NCBI GenBank assembly: GCA_023238725.1
Contig: CM041551.1
Coordinates: 3,929,259-3,993,258 of the forward strand
From: Scortum barcoo
Taxonomy: Eukaryota > Chordata > Actinopteri > Centrarchiformes > Terapontidae
Reading direction: 5' to 3'
DNA length: 64,000 nucleotides
Shown here piece after piece: positions 27,325 through 39,960 of this stretch. The notes beneath the pieces are model-generated. The model was not told where the DNA came from, searched no databases, and was given only the letters and a program-made list of their open reading frames with translations. Position 1 is the stretch's first letter; every line of letters starts with the position of its first letter. A program made the translations under genes and the position numbers.

Positions 27325-29604
27325 CTGTGGGAGGCAGCGGACTCACTGGACCCATCTGAAGCCAGAGCCCCAGCTCTCCGGACCAGGGGCCCCAAAACAA
27401 TGATGTAAGACCCAGCAGGCTTATGTAACTGACCTCTGCCGGCAGTTGCTCACTCTGAAACACACAAGGTGGAGACCCTGGGAACACTCACAAGAAAAAC
27501 TTGTGAAAACACACATACAGTGACATAGTGGACGGATCATATTAAAGATCATATTAAAGGGTTGATACAGCCAGATTACAAAAAGACTTTTTGTCTCACA
27601 CACTCAGTTCTATTTGTCCGGATTAAGTAAGTAAAGTTCTTTCATTATTCATGTAGGTGAGAGGAGGATATAATAAGATCAGTCAAATTACCTTAATGCC
27701 AATATACTCGTATCAGTGATAAGTAACAGAAAATGCAGTAAAGAAATGCCAAAGATTTGATCGAGGTAGTGTAGGATACAAACACTGATGTCTGACATAC
27801 TCTGTCCACCAGAGAGCACTGACTAGGTTTACTTTCAACTTCACGTCCCAGTTAGAACATATTTAGGTCAGAATTCTTTACAAGTCGAGTTTATAGGATT
27901 CTTACCAGAAATGTTTCCGCTATGTAAGAAAAATGACACCAGCCTATATAGGCCCGAGCAGAGACACAGCACAAATCACTCCAGCCATTTACACACATTG
28001 AAGATGGCCAATGTGGATCTACAACAGTTTATTCTGAAATATTAGATACATGTCAGAATAAACAGTGATCGGTTGTTCTGTAGACGTCATTGGAAGCTCT
28101 TCTTTGGAGCGGACAGTGCACAGTGCAGTCAAGGGAAACCATTTTGGACTGAAAAGCAGACATTTCACCATATGTCTCACAAGACTGTCAGCTGCTGTCG
28201 TTGAAAGTTTGCCAGAAAAATACTGGCTGATGTTGCTGACCAGCCATTATAGAAACACCACCATTGCACAAGCGCACACACACCCAGAAATAATCCTCCT
28301 TAAGTGAAGAAAAGACCGTTTAGAGGCTTATCCATCAATTTGATCCCACTCCACCGGGATCATCCCTTGTTATATCTTCGTCCAAAAACACTGACACTAC
28401 TCACCACCACCGTCAGCATATCAGCGGATACTGCTGTCAAAGAACAATGAACAGTGTTTTTTTCTCTGAAAGGAGTGTTTCAGAACGTTGCTCCTTGTTT
28501 TGCATACTCAGGCTGCTGTAGGTCAGGCTGATAAGAAGACCTTGGAAATGTGTTTTCATTAATATTCATATTCGAGGCAAAGGCAGCCATATCACATGCA
28601 AGAAGGGACACAAACTTCCTGTTGATGCTCATGAGATGTTGTTTAAACGCACCGCCGTCCTCAGCAGATCCCACTACACCTCATCTATCTGGAAAACAAA
28701 GACAAACGTTGGCACAAGGAACTGATTCAAATGAGAGTCACAGTTTTGAGCTGCAAATCTGAGGGAAAACTAATCAAGAGGATGAGCTTGATCGATCAAC
28801 AGTCATTCCACTATGTAGTCATCAGACTCATCAAGCACAAGGTGCTGGAGTGTCATCACAGTCCCCCTTGGGTTAAACTCGGCGGCCTCACATCTTTTGT
28901 TGGAGGGGAATGGCTGCTAATTAGTTTCCCGATGCACTTCCAAGTAGCACAAGTAGCTGTCCTAATTGCCTGCAGGTTATTTATTTTGGCAGATTATAAG
29001 CACCAGAGTACCTGCCAAATAAGAAGGAAAAGAAAAACATTTGGACAGTACGCAGAGCATGTATGAGGATGAGCATTCGTATAGTGCATAGTGAGTGATA
29101 TCATTAAGTTTTTGGTATAACTAAAAGGAAACTTTACTCAACTTTTCAGCTGTATGCATGTTCTACACTGGCTGCAGAAGACACACAGAATTAAACTGCA
29201 ATCATGAGTTTGCTGCTGCTGCTGCAAATCACGACAGTACGCACTTTGCTTTAAAAGATAAAGACATCATAAATCCATACACAGTCACACATTGTGGCAT
29301 TGTTAACACACCAAACACCATTTGAAAAAAAGACATTTTTAGCCTCCTCTGCTCATCCTCATGGATACATTGTGCACAGAAGATGACTGAAGATCTTTTC
29401 AGAGTCATTGGTGTCCTGCGATCATTTCGGCTGTCAGATAATCCTCCCAGCAGCACTTCACTTCACAAAACCCTTTGTACTGTAGCATTTGGTTAGCTGC
29501 AGATGACAGCCCATCCCTGAGCTCTTTAACACAACAAACACTCTGGGGAGAAGTTGCTTGCCAATTATAAAAGTCTAATAATTTACAATAAAGGCAGTAG
29601 CATG

Positions 29605-29605
<1 letters not shown>
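27325..29605. other. noncoding stretch, no gene recognised
   Basis: No supported gene. The interval around 28,850-29,010 is compositionally mixed and contains the longest plus-strand open frame here (28,731-29,066) but no family signature; it may be conserved noncoding sequence. Confidence 0.45.

Positions 29606-29640
<35 letters not shown>
29606..29640. repeat. (TG)n microsatellite
   Basis: Uninterrupted TG tract, 108 bases left of an AT tract. Confidence 0.96.
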
Positions 29641-29642
<2 letters not shown>

Positions 29643-29746
29643 TGATACCTGCAGAATAAAGTGAATATTCCTCTGCATGGTGTGGCAGTGCCCTCTCTCC
29701 CCTGACTCCTCTCCTCAGTAGTGTTGGGTGTCATGCACAGTGTAAC

Positions 29747-29748
<2 letters not shown>

Positions 29749-29797
<49 letters not shown>
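29749..29797. repeat. (AT)n microsatellite
   Basis: Uninterrupted, self-complementary AT tract of 49 bases that can extrude a cruciform. It lies about 450 bases from the candidate first exon at 30,238-30,430. Confidence 0.97.
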
Positions 29798-29800
<3 letters not shown>

Positions 29801-30237
29801 CCTATTGGCCCTGCAGCTCTGACACAGACAATATAAAGAGTCCATCATGGCCGTGGGACCGGCTCCCTGCTCACACAATATGTCTAAAGGCAGACTTTTA
29901 CTTCTGTGGTCGGGGTGATGGAAGCCTGTGGGGAGGTGTGTGAGCGGTTGTCCACCTGTGGGGAGGATGGTGATCACCTGGATCACCTCTGACTGAATGT
30001 TTCAAAGCTCTGATGACAAACTAGCGCACTATTTTCTCTCTTTCTGAGACTCCGCCGGCAGACTGGTCTTCATCAGAGCTAAACACTTCTAAACGTCTCA
30101 CCTCACCATTTACTGACGATGTACGAGAAACAAACAGTAAGTTGACCCCCCAAAAAAGTCCTCCCTCCCGTTAGGAAACAACGAGGACGTGACACTTTCA
30201 CGCACGCACACTCACAGATCGACTCACCGCCGCTGTC

Positions 30238-30430
30238 CTGCAGGAAGACCCCTCACCGAGCTGGCTGGCTCCACCGCCTCACTCCGACTCTTGTAATGTC
30301 CCGCGACACACACACGCACACACACAACGTCCCTCGCACGCATCAGCTCAGAGCCGCAAACTTCTTCCCTCCCGTCAAGTTAAAGACAGTAAGACAGCGA
30401 GCTGCCGGTGGGACACTTCAAAATAAAAGC
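30238..30430 (-). promoter_or_regulatory. candidate CpG-rich promoter and 5' untranslated exon
   Basis: This is one of the few locally GC- and CpG-rich blocks in the left part of the window. Read on the minus strand it ends with GACAGCGGCG followed by GTGAGTCG, a near-consensus splice donor whose intron starts at 30,237. No long open frame crosses it, so it would be a noncoding leader exon of a leftward gene. The 5' edge is a guess based on composition. It might belong to the same leftward gene as the candidate exon at 3,122-3,179, but nothing in the sequence proves that. Confidence 0.35.
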
Positions 30431-33400
30431 ACACACGTCTCCAAGGGACTAAATTTACTCGTTTTTGAAGTTTGTCTGTTTCGTGGTGGATTGTCTTCAG
30501 TGTAGGTTGTAACACTGATCATGTAAGGCATTTCATTTTTTTTCCTCATCTCATCTCACATGATTCTGTTGATCTACTGGATCATCTCTAGTTGAGTTTT
30601 TGAGTTCAGCAGAATATAATGACATAAAACTGAGAAGAGATGTACCCACGTGCTTATACAAAGTAATGAAACAACGTGAAAAGAGACCATAGTGAGGACA
30701 TGGCCTGTAAGTGTACCCCTCTAACAATACAATCTGTACACAATTGAAGCTAAACACCATCTTATCTTGCAAAACCTAACAAACACCGATTCATGTGCAT
30801 GAAATACCATGCTAATTATTTCGGATAGTGTGTTTAAATCGTACACAAACGTCCCAATATTTCATTGATTCCAGTTCTGTGTGCAATGGTTTCCTCCCAG
30901 TTCTCCCAAGTGAGTCATTTCAGGCTTTTATTTTGAAGGCAAGATCCCCTTAGCATTGATCTGAATACTGTAGTTGAGCTCTGTGGGCTGGCTTGACTCA
31001 GCTTGCTCCTCTTAAAGGACCTGAATCCTCCCTGTCCAGCCACATTGTGTCCACCTGTGGTCAGACAAACCTGAACCTTCCTCTTCCTCTGCCACAGGTG
31101 GAGATTTGAACGTGCTTTCCTCCCCTTCTGCTTGTTAAACACTCTCCAGCCTGACAGTCATCCCTCCTCTGATACACATGCACACACATGTCAAGTGTTT
31201 TCCCCGCAGTGACTGATGGGGTCAGTCTCGGTGCAACGGACAATCAATCCTCAGTCTGCTCTAATGGCAGAATTAACCGTCCACGTATCCTGTCCATTAA
31301 AAACAAGCACTCAATTTGACCACAGTTCGAGCTGCCCCTATCTCTCTGACTCCAGCACTTAATAGGCCTGTAAAATGCAAAGTATTGGAGGTGAATAGAT
31401 CGCCCTCTCTTGCTGTCAAACCCTGTTGAGAGGCAGGATGCATTAGGGCCCAGGACTGTATCAGATGTGAGTTGCTGAGGTGGAAAGGTAACCATGTGAC
31501 TTTGTTTGACTGACTTGTCACCTCTGCTCTTTGTTCGCTTTGCCTCCTTTGAATAGTCTCTGCAGTGGCGAGTTTCAAAGCATGTTGCTAAGGGAAACAG
31601 GCTGGTGGCAAACAAATGATCCCCGGCTGCGGTCAGAATAGTTGATGAGCCTTTAGTGAACATGAAACTCACCAGTGGCCATATGGAAAACACAGAGGAG
31701 GAGTTCATTGGGAGGAGCTGGGCGGACCTGTGGGTTGGTAACAGGGGCCTGCACATCTCAGCCACCCACTCTCCACTGTGATCATATTCTTATTATGCAG
31801 CGCTGTGGTTGCAAATGTATTCTTTATCTCGGCATCTCAATCATGTGTTAACCGTGAAAGATAGAGGACCCTTTGTTTACATAGGAGGCATCTCACGCAT
31901 AGCGCCTTTGTCTGCTGCCGAGCTGCTACCGAATACCTCTCACAATGCCGAGCTGGACGACAGTTACGTTGTTGAGTAGTGCGTTCCATAAATGCCAGCG
32001 AGCAAGTTATGAAAGTTGTAAATCTGACATACAGAAGGCAGAGCATGCAGCGCCAAGTGACCTTCTGCTGTTACTGCTGATATGAGATGATTTCTCACCT
32101 CTCTGTGAGTGCAAGTCGACCAGCACACTGCACAGTTGTATCACGGTTGTGTAATGTATGACATTAGACATTGTTAGGAGAAAAGATCAACTTTGCTTCC
32201 CTTTGAAAAAAAATCTTACATTGGTATCTGTTCATATGTATTTAAAACTGATCTCCACACAGGTGATTTAAGGTGTGATTTGATTTGTTAGATGAGGTGC
32301 TTGCTGCAGACTAAAACAGAATAAAAGTTGGCTGAATACATACTGAGAATAGTGCCTTGATTATTGTTAAAGAGAGAGGAACAACACAGGTGAAATAAGA
32401 TGAATAATCCGTGTGTTTGTAAAAGAAATCATACTGACCAGAGTGAAACAAGGAGTGCTTAAACAACTTTGAATAAAGACTTTTAAAAAAAGAGAGAGAA
32501 AAACAGAAGCACTGGTTTAACTTCTTCTACTTCACGTGACTTCCCTTAGAGAATTGATACAATAATGTTAGCTGGCTAGTTGTAGTTAGATAAATGTTCA
32601 TTATGTCATTTTTTAAGGGGGATTTTTTGAAAATTGTGGTAACTTAAGTATTGCCTTTGTAAAATTACGAACTTACATTTAATTAATAACAATTGTGATA
32701 TCTTTAATTGAAGTAGTTATAAGTGTTCATGCATAACATTAGTAACCATTATTTTATGCATTATTCATTTTAATTTAAACCTTCAAACTAAACCCATTTT
32801 CCTTATCAGGGTTAGCAGCGGGGGTACTTTGGGCGTCAATCTTTACGCTCTGTTAATAGTGTGTGAACAAAGCATTGGCTTGGGAAATTGAAAATGATCG
32901 CTGTCTTCGCTACATTCTCTTACCAGAGTATGATATAAATGTCTGACTCAAAAATAATTGACTGACTTCTTCTGTCTCACTGGAGAATTGAGAGGTCATC
33001 ATCCATCCCAGGAGCTCTCTCATCCTTTTCTTTTCCTTTTATCTGTCTTCCTTTACAGAGGACCTTTTGTCTGTTGATCACATCAGTGCTTCAGACGTTT
33101 CTGGTCTCTGGAGATAAATGTTCTCAAATCGTGGGTTGTTTGTAGATAACAGATTAGTCCTCTTGTAGCACGTCCTCTCCCTCTGTGTGAATGATGTTCT
33201 TTAAACTCCACTTTATTTTCCACATAGCTTTTTATAAACTCCACCAGCTCCTAGACAATTGTTTCTGGCCCTTTTGCTCCTCCACTGTTGTCACCAGGTA
33301 GTTGTAATTAAATCTATAGTCTATTTGGTTCTGGCTGGGTAGTGTAGAGTGGTTCAGAGCTTTTTTTTTTTTAACAAAACAGCTGCCTGCTGATGAGAGT

Positions 33401-36400
33401 GAATCAAAACAAAAAAGTTGTAGGCTGTAAAAAACTAAACTATAACTTAAAATATGTTAAAAGCATCTCAGTGGTAAAGATGGGTGATAATCTGTGGATT
33501 TGTTATTTCCCATACCTCCCACATTACATGTAGTCATTCTAACCATTGATTATATGAAATTATGACTATATGACTATGACTGTAGAAGGGTAAAATTTTC
33601 TCATTTTTGTTTGTTTTTTTTCTGTCAAATCAAGGTTCAGGGTGAGGTTAGAGGATAGAGGGGGTTGTATGCTATATAGCCATGTAAGGCCATGTAAGGC
33701 AAATTTGTGATTTTTGGCTTTATGAATAAGACTAACTTGACTGAAATAACTGAGTCTTCAAGCAGTTTTCCAAACAGGCTTTGGAAAAGTTTTCACCACA
33801 TACTATCACAGCAAGTCATATGAGGTTGTTAACTTTTCTTTTCCCTTTCCGCTTGTAGCATATTATCTTCCAATCCTTCACATTTTGTGTTTGTGCGTGT
33901 GTGCACTTCACTATATGCTTGCATGACTCCTACTGTAGGTCAAAATTTGGTCAGATATTCCATAATTGTTCTTGGAGTAAGATGAAGGCCAGTAATACTA
34001 ATTCCACTTTCTTGACTCTGGGAAAGCGTATCATGAGATCCCTGTTGTTGTTCTGACTGAAATACAGTCTGTTATGCTCTATAAACAGGACCAGGTTCTC
34101 CAGCACTTCAGGAGTGGTTTGACGGCAATTCCATTTGGCACTTGACACACAAGAAACATATGTGGCTCCAGCGGGCCTTTGAGGTTGTGACACTGCACAC
34201 ATGGGTTTGGCCCACACTGCACAGCATGGGAAACCATGAGGTTCTCAAACAACACATACCACAGGGACAGGCTGAGTGAAAGCCATCTGAAGAGCATCAT
34301 CACATCATCATCAAGTGTCAGAGCAGAAGAAATCACGTTCAAAGCCCCTCCAGTGGCCCCTACAGGCTGCTCTGTTACGTCCTACAGTGGGATGTGGTGT
34401 TACGAACGGATGCAGTGAAATATGATTTTTACATGCTCAGAGCCTCACAAGCAGCGGGGCTAAAAATATAATGTTTTTTCCTGAGGGTGTCTCTAGAGGA
34501 AATACCACTGGGTAATAAAAGTCGAGAGGGCAACATGAATATGCTCAACAAATTTCATGGCAATCTAGTAATGTGATGTTGTGATGATGTGTGTCAATCT
34601 GACCTGAAGGTGATACAAGAAGAAAACAGAAAGTGTCAAAATTAAACAAGGTTCATTCTCCAAAGAGTGTAAATTTTGATAAGCAAACATTATGGCAATA
34701 TGTCCCTTATATTTGGATATTATTTCTATGCAAGTAGAAATTGGGGCCTTAATTTAAAAAGGTAAAAACAAGAAGAGTCAACAACTATCCTACTTAGACA
34801 CAGTACAACGTCAGCATGCAAACATGTACCATATTTAATTTTATTTAGTCACACTCATCTTTTCTTTCTCTCTGAGCCCCTCCTTCAAAACTTATTAACT
34901 TTGTAACTTATTATTAAGTTACATGGCAGTCCACCACTTGGGATTTCCCTAGAATGGACGTTGTGGGGAGGGAAGGCTCGATCATCTTCTTCCTCTCCTC
35001 AACTAAGACCACAATTAGATTTGAATAAATAATGAATGAGCCCCCTTCCTTGGCTCTGGAAGCTTTGGAAGGGATCAAACCCACTATGGGCCAGCTCCCT
35101 CCTATTTAAATCTGGAAGCCAACCCAAAGCTGGACCAATATCAGTCACACTAATCACAATAAGAATAAATAACAACATTGAAAACAGGTTAGTAATGGCA
35201 CAAAGTTGAATTTTTTTCCAATAATTCTAAATGGTTACAATAATAATACTCTTGATTCAGCCAGGCTGACCATACTGACCCAGCCCTTGATGATTCCCCG
35301 AGATGATTCCCTGATCCAGCTTCACTGCCAGTGGTCAGGGAGGACATGCTGAGACTTTTCCTTGACTAAAGAATTATTATTAGATTACACCTTTTTTCAT
35401 GCTTTCCCTTCCTTCATCACCTCCCAATTTCTTCATTCACTCTATAGACATCTCCACAGTCTGACAGTACAAACACAGGCATTGCACACACTCACACATA
35501 CATGCTGATCTGATTTCCACACTTACTTCACATGAACACCTGAGCCAACAACCTTCGCAGAGAGATGCAGCTGGAAGGTTATAGTTAAAATTTCAGTTTT
35601 CGTTATAGTATTTACATATTTTTTTCTCCAGTACTCTACTTTTTTCTCCCGTTTGTTGTCATATAAAAAGTAAAAAGTTTCTGCATCAAAAAGCTTTAGT
35701 GACAGAGTTTCTGACCTCCAATGTCTCCCCTACCTTGTTACCCAAGGACTATTATCACCTGTTGCAGTGGTTACAGCAACCCTGTGAAAACTGTCTCTGA
35801 TGCATGTATTCAGTCAACACAAGGGCACTAGTAAAGATTATAGTCAAACAATAGGTTACTACATGCAACTTGTACATGCCTGAAATGCACATACTCCCAC
35901 TGTATGCTCCACTCATTACTGTTGTTCCCAGTCATGCAGGGCACTTAGTAACATTTTATTTATTTCACGAACATGCTGATGTCTGTGAGGAGTCAGAGCA
36001 ATAGGCAAGCTGAGTTTGCGTGGGTCTGTCTTATTTCTGCATGCCAAATGAGTGTGCATTCTTGGCATGGGGTTGTTGTATCTGTAGAGGACATTTAACT
36101 GTACCGCTCCGCCCCTCGTCAACTCTGCGACCAGGGTAAGCCCCAATAATGAGGTCAAACTAGCAATGTACTCTGGCAGCTCCGGATATACTAACAAACC
36201 CTCTTTCATTCCATTGTTCTTTATATCTCTGAACTGGCCAGACTTGGATGTTGCCTGCCTCGTAACCATGTCTGTTCCTGCAGAGCTGATATTTCAGATC
36301 CCTCCCTGCCATTACTTTTAATTGCATTTACATTATCAGTATCAGATTCTGTGAAGCTCTGGTTTCTGTTGACAAGGAAGAAGCAGTGCATGTCAGTAAG

Positions 36401-38050
36401 TGCTCATAATGGCCATATGAGAGAAACAAACAGGGGGAGAAGGTTCTGAAAAAAAAAGTTTCTTTATCATCCACATGCCTAATGATGGACTCCATCAACC
36501 TCAGAACAGGAAATGACCTGCGAGAAAAACTCGCCTGTTGAAAATTGCAGAGTTGTCAGCGATACACCATTTGAGTGCAAAAGAATCCTCACCCACTGCA
36601 ATCTGTATATTGTGTTTTAATTACAGTGGATGCCCAAGATAGCTAAATGAGATGTTATTCAAGGGCAACAAGGTACTCTAATGCATATAATTGTGGATGT
36701 CAGAAAAGCTTTGATTGTACAGGATTTGAACTTTGTCCTCCTCGCTGTGGAGAAGGCCGGCTGAAGTCATTTTATGTTTTTGATGAGGAAGAAAGTTCTT
36801 TTTTTCAGATTTAGTCTCCCGTAGCAGTCATAACTATTCTCTCAGCAGGGGCTTGCACACCCCTGAGAGAAGCTGTTGGATGTGAGGAGTGTAGTGTGAC
36901 TCTAAACAAACACACCCAGCCAGGTGAACTTTGCCTCACATAGATTCATACAATGAAAAAGAGATCTTTCAAGGGACTACAGTTTAAATAGTCTTAGATG
37001 AAATTAGTGAAGGTATTTAAGATATGTGTATTAGCATCTATGGATCTTTATGCATTGGTTAATGGAGGTTATTTGGTGTGTAGCTAATGCACCATCTGTG
37101 TGAGCCCCGCACTGTGGTGTCTAACGAGCATTAACAAAGCTTATTGAGGACAGTCCACGCCTGTTCATTCTGAAAGAGCAATGGTTAGTGGGGAAACTCC
37201 AACACTCATCTGACCAATGGTGTAACTTTGCAACAAAACATTCAACATTTCGCAAAAGTATCAAAAATACAAATAGTAAAAGTGATTCTGACCATGTTCT
37301 CAGTGTTTATACACTGAGTGATGCTGATGTACTGGCTCTAACATACAGGGTGTCATATATGTATACTTATATCCATGTAGGTTGAAGGATCCATAAGTCA
37401 AAGGAACCATTTAATCTTGGGAAGTATGTTTCTGCACTTTCTTGTCGACAGTTGGGTGAAAGTCAAGACCACTCTCATGTCTATGCACTGAGAACTGAGC
37501 TGAAGCCGATAGGCTACTGTCTTAGTTTAGAATAAAAACTGGATGTGGGGGCAAACAGCAGGTCAGGTCACTCCAAAGTTAAAAATTATTACCCACCAAC
37601 ACGTCTAAAGCTCTTTAGATCTTGTTTAGGTACTCTGACACAAACAAAGAAGAATTTGGAAAACACTGTGCCGGCCACCGTTTGCCATGAAATAGTTGCA
37701 GAAGAATACTGAGTGAAACCAGTAATTGTTGTTGTAACATTTCTATTTGTGTTGGCAATTATCAAGGAATATATGACAGATTAATTAGGGGCTAGGTGCC
37801 TTACACTTTGGATAGAGCCAGTTTAGCTGCTTCCACCTGCTTTTGGTCGTTTTTTGGATCTAAGTTAATTGCTCCAGCTCTGTATCCTGTACTTGGTACT
37901 GATCTTATCTAAAGCTCAGTAAGAGAACAACAAAAGCTACATATTTCCAATAATCCTAATCTATTGTATTTCTTTAATTGAGTATATTTCACTGTGGTGC
38001 TTCGAATGGTCATATAATGGAAGAAAAAGAGTAGAAAGGCCAACAGTATA
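30431..38050. other. noncoding stretch, no gene recognised
   Basis: AT-rich sequence without supported exons, RNA genes or intact transposons. A small direct duplication of 'catgtaaggc' occurs near 33,681. Confidence 0.5.
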
Positions 38051-38052
38051 CC

Positions 38053-38131
38053 AGTGTGTGCACGTGTGTCTATGTATGTGTGTGTGCATGCATGTGTGTG
38101 TGTGTGCAGCATGTGTGTGTATGTGTGTGTG
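38053..38131. repeat. imperfect (TG)n tract
   Basis: TG-rich microsatellite broken by CA, AT and CAGC interruptions, indicating an old tract. Confidence 0.85.
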
Positions 38132-39659
38132 GGTTGACCTTTTCCAGGATGGATGTGATCCTGGCTGGTACAATTTAATTCCACACTGACCCCATAAATT
38201 TCCTCTACGTGTTAAATCCTACCTAATTACAAGTGCACGTTTTCAGCAGCCTCTGGAAACAGTGCTGGCAAGAGGTAGAGCCGAAATGTTAAAAATGTTC
38301 CATTGTAAATTGGAGAAGCGATTTATGGCACAATATTTGCAAATACAGAAAACAGGTTATAGATCGACACTAAACTAAAACACTTACCTAAATGTGAATG
38401 TTTCTTTCAGTAGGCTTTTTAATGTGGACTGTAAAAAGACATTGGGAATCAATGTACACTGTGTTTATGTGGTGTTATTAAACACATCAACGTGTTCCTT
38501 TCAGATTCTGTTCATATTGTGATTTTATCATCATGAGCAACACCATGTGACACTGTTGTTGCACAGTCATCCTCTGGGCTCAGTGGAAATCAAAAGCAGG
38601 TGTAAAAATTGCATGATATTGAATTAAGGAAACTGTATGTCAGAGAGATCCCTTTTTTGTGGGCTCTGTTTTTCAAAGATTACAGAGACATGTGATGAGG
38701 CCAACCAATGAGATATTCACATCTGCAGCTGATTATTGTGCAGTAACAACAAATTATATGAGACTTTGGCTGCGGGCCAATGTGAATGATATAACGCGCA
38801 GTAATTTTCAGTAAGGTCATGGTTCATGGATAATCATAGACTTTTGAGCAGTGATTATGGCAGAAAACCTACTCATACCTTTCAACAGTAAATACATTTA
38901 TTAGACATATTCACAAATAAAGCAGCGTTGATGAAAACAGCGAACTTTGACTTTTTCGAAAGTTACGGGAAAAAGTGAGCTGCTTTTTGTCTTTAAATAA
39001 CAGTTTTTTTTTAGAATAATGTCATGCAGCTGGATGTACTTTCAGTCTGATCTAATGGAAATGGCATATGGCATTAATTAACTGTGCCATTTCTGCATCA
39101 TGCTCAACCTTTTCAGTCTCTGTGACCCTCCGACATGCCATGGTGTATCTATAACTATCTAACCAAGTCTCTTATTCCTCTCCCCTCAAAGTCACATGGG
39201 AAAATCAACAATATTGGGAAAGCATGTGCCTCTGCGATTCAAAGGAATAATGACAAATGTATAAATAATGCAACAGCTCAGCGGGCTGCGCAGATTAGAG
39301 AGGGAACAGAAAACAATCTGCTTGTTGCTTACAATTCGGACTTGTGTTGATGGAAGGCTTTGCACGCAAGAGAGAGACGACAAGGGAAAACATGAAGGAA
39401 TGGAGGGGATAACAAGACGAGAACAGGAAAAGAGGGGAGGAAACGCAAGTGACAGATGGAGGTCTGAGCTGATGATCAAAACAGTGTGTGCGCTTGTGTT
39501 TACTGTTGTTTCTGTAATTAATCATACAAATCATGAAAACTGAAACCATTTTCTCTTTTCTGACTGTTTCAAGTTAAAGTTGTGTATCTATAGCAGTGGT
39601 GGGGGCTGAGGTTACAGTGTGGGGGTCAGACTATGACTGTCAAAGATCTCCATCACCAC

Positions 39660-39960
39660 AGCCACAACCAATTTGGCAAACTGTAGCTCAGCATATGGCC
39701 AACCAGGCTCAGGGACAGCTTCATCCTGCTGCCACGAGACTGTTGAACTCTCTCAAGCTGGTTGCTGTCACCTCACTCACACCACGCTGATACACCTTTA
39801 TACTACGTTTACATCACAGTTTATTCATTTTATTTTAACTGTGTTAAATTCTATATTTTATTTATATTTTATTTTATTAAGTCTTATGTCTCCTTCTCAT
39901 TTTTTACTTACTTTTTACTGCTTACATGATTTTCTTTCATACATTTATTTTGTATGAACA
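39660..39960 (+). pseudogene. possible decayed LINE 3' end
   Basis: A short run of codons reading like the end of a fish LINE reading frame (the words TRLLNS after a frame change) is followed by an AT-rich tail with repeated 'ttatttta'. Similar wording, in the opposite orientation, ends the clearer LINE fragment at 46,742-47,190. The copy is frameshifted and its boundaries are uncertain. Confidence 0.35.

Noticed and set aside
29405..29986. 193-codon minus-strand frame
   Set aside because: It runs through the TG and AT microsatellites (IYIYIY and THTHTH), which are stop-free in that frame; the rest shows no family motif.
35916..36269. 117-codon minus-strand frame
   Set aside because: No domain, no splice context and ordinary composition. 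I see no support beyond the absence of stops.
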